A stretch of DNA of 64,000 nucleotides from Defluviicoccus sp. Its GTDB lineage: Bacteria > Pseudomonadota > Alphaproteobacteria > MPNO01. The stretch covers positions 100,266-164,265 of the forward strand of contig JAJEHI010000135.1 of NCBI GenBank assembly GCA_022823775.1, written 5' to 3'. This document shows positions 63,431 through 64,000 of the stretch, piece by piece (within the stretch, counting starts at the first letter, position 1; every line of letters starts with the position of its first letter). The notes under the pieces were generated by a model that was given only the letters and a program-made list of their open reading frames with translations, was not told where the DNA came from and did not search any database. Made by a program: the position numbers and the translations under genes.

Positions 63431-64000
63431 ATGGAGTGGTACTGGGCCTTCATCCTGCTGCTCGGCACCGTGTGTACCGCGATGTTCCTCGGCATGCCGG
63501 TCGCGTTCGCGTTTTTCGCGGCCAACGTGCTCGGGACGTTCCTGTTCATCAACGGCGATATCGGGCTGGTGTTCATGCCGGCCGAGTTCCACAACGCGAT
63601 CAAGTTCACGCTGGCTCCGATCCCGCTGTTCCTGCTGATGGGCGAAATCCTTCTCCAGACCGGGGTCGCGTTCAAGGCCATCGGCGCGATCGACCGAATG
63701 ATCGCGCGCGTGCCCGGCCGGCTTTCCGTGGTTTCGATAGTGGGCGGGACGATCTTCTCCTCGCTGTCGGGCTCGACCATCGCCAACACCGCCATTCTGG
63801 GCTCGGTGCTGTTGCCCGACATGGTGAAGCGGGGTTACCAGCCGGCGATCTCCATGGGTCCGATCATGGCGGTCGGCGGAATTGCGATGCTGATCCCGCC
63901 TTCCGCGCTGGCCGTGCTGCTGGCGAGCCTCGCCGAACAGTCGGTCGCGCTCCTGCTGATCGCGGGCATCGTCCCCGGCATCCTCATGGCGGTGCTGTTT
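63431..64000 (+). CDS. TRAP large permease (DctM), truncated by window end
   Basis: Starts ATG 63431, only 3 nt after the DctQ stop, and stays open through all 190 codons to the window end. The 5' part of DctM is clear: MEWYWAFILLLGTVCTAMFLG, then PIPLFLLMGEILLQTG, VSIVGGTIFSSLSGSTIANTA and GGIAMLIPPS. Full-length DctM is about 430 residues, so more than half is missing. Confidence 0.92.
   Translation, partial: MEWYWAFILLLGTVCTAMFLGMPVAFAFFAANVLGTFLFINGDIGLVFMPAEFHNAIKFTLAPIPLFLLMGEILLQTGVAFKAIGAIDRMIARVPGRLSVVSIVGGTIFSSLSGSTIANTAILGSVLLPDMVKRGYQPAISMGPIMAVGGIAMLIPPSALAVLLASLAEQSVALLLIAGIVPGILMAVLF

Overview
The window is a dense, high-GC stretch of bacterial chromosome (by eye mostly G+C third positions), with many 1-4 base stop/start overlaps. 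The recJ - glpX - homoserine dehydrogenase - aminotransferase block, the Mo-hydroxylase (cox-type) operon with its maturation genes, the split Mrp-type antiporter operon and the many TRAP and Liv transporters suggest an environmental, organic-acid-using alphaproteobacterium. That assignment is inference from gene content; there is no rRNA or marker tree in the window.

Layout. 0-10 kb: tRNA-Glu, a DUF2062 protein, recJ, glpX, hom, an alaC-like aminotransferase, a SulP transporter split by a frame change, eda/kdgK (KDG to KDPG to pyruvate) and a small ABM-fold enzyme. 10-16 kb: a lipoprotein, a pentapeptide-repeat protein, and a three-gene operon (FAH hydrolase, degenerate acyl-CoA-synthetase-like protein, Fe-S protein) divergent from a dihydroxyphthalate-decarboxylase-like gene and a cyclophilin. 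16-21 kb: MFS and MATE exporters, an isochorismatase-fold amidase plus a maleate-isomerase-like protein, and a cytochrome c. 21-30 kb: a molybdenum hydroxylase (coxG-S-L-M) with coxD, coxE, two xdhC halves and a MoeA-like/MocA fusion. 30-34 kb: an MFS transporter, a DUF169 protein and a gene that looks like a selenoprotein. 34-42 kb: a ten-gene Mrp/Mbh-like cation/proton antiporter operon. 42-55 kb: a double cold-shock protein, a DUF192 protein, a permease fused to an RsbW-like ATPase domain, a TAXI-TRAP system, two tail-to-tail secreted serine proteases, tRNA-Ser, tRNA-Thr, an AbrB-type protein, an SDR, an HpaB-type monooxygenase and an orphan DctP. 55-64 kb: an inverted repeat, an SDR, a NicX-like dioxygenase, a complete Liv ABC transporter, and a TRAP system that runs off the window end.

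Main finding. Positions 32644-34167 (minus) read as two ORFs separated by one in-frame TGA at 33496-33498. Together they make one 507-residue protein that I assign, from motifs, to the linalool dehydratase/isomerase (LinD)-like family. The TGA lies nine residues after the Cys of GIHC, which is the CX8C spacing of the two active-site cysteines of LinD. Starting 11 nt after the TGA is a perfect 7-bp hairpin with loop GGUCU. Loop and spacing match the E. coli fdhF SECIS element as I remember it. The simplest reading is a selenocysteine in place of a catalytic cysteine, in a locus with a DUF169 gene and an MFS transporter.

The metabolic theme is uptake and breakdown of organic acids and N-heterocyclic or aromatic compounds: NicX-like ring cleavage, a NicE/NicF-like pair, an HpaB-type hydroxylase, FAH, a Mo-hydroxylase, and TRAP, TAXI and Liv importers. 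No single complete pathway is present in the window.
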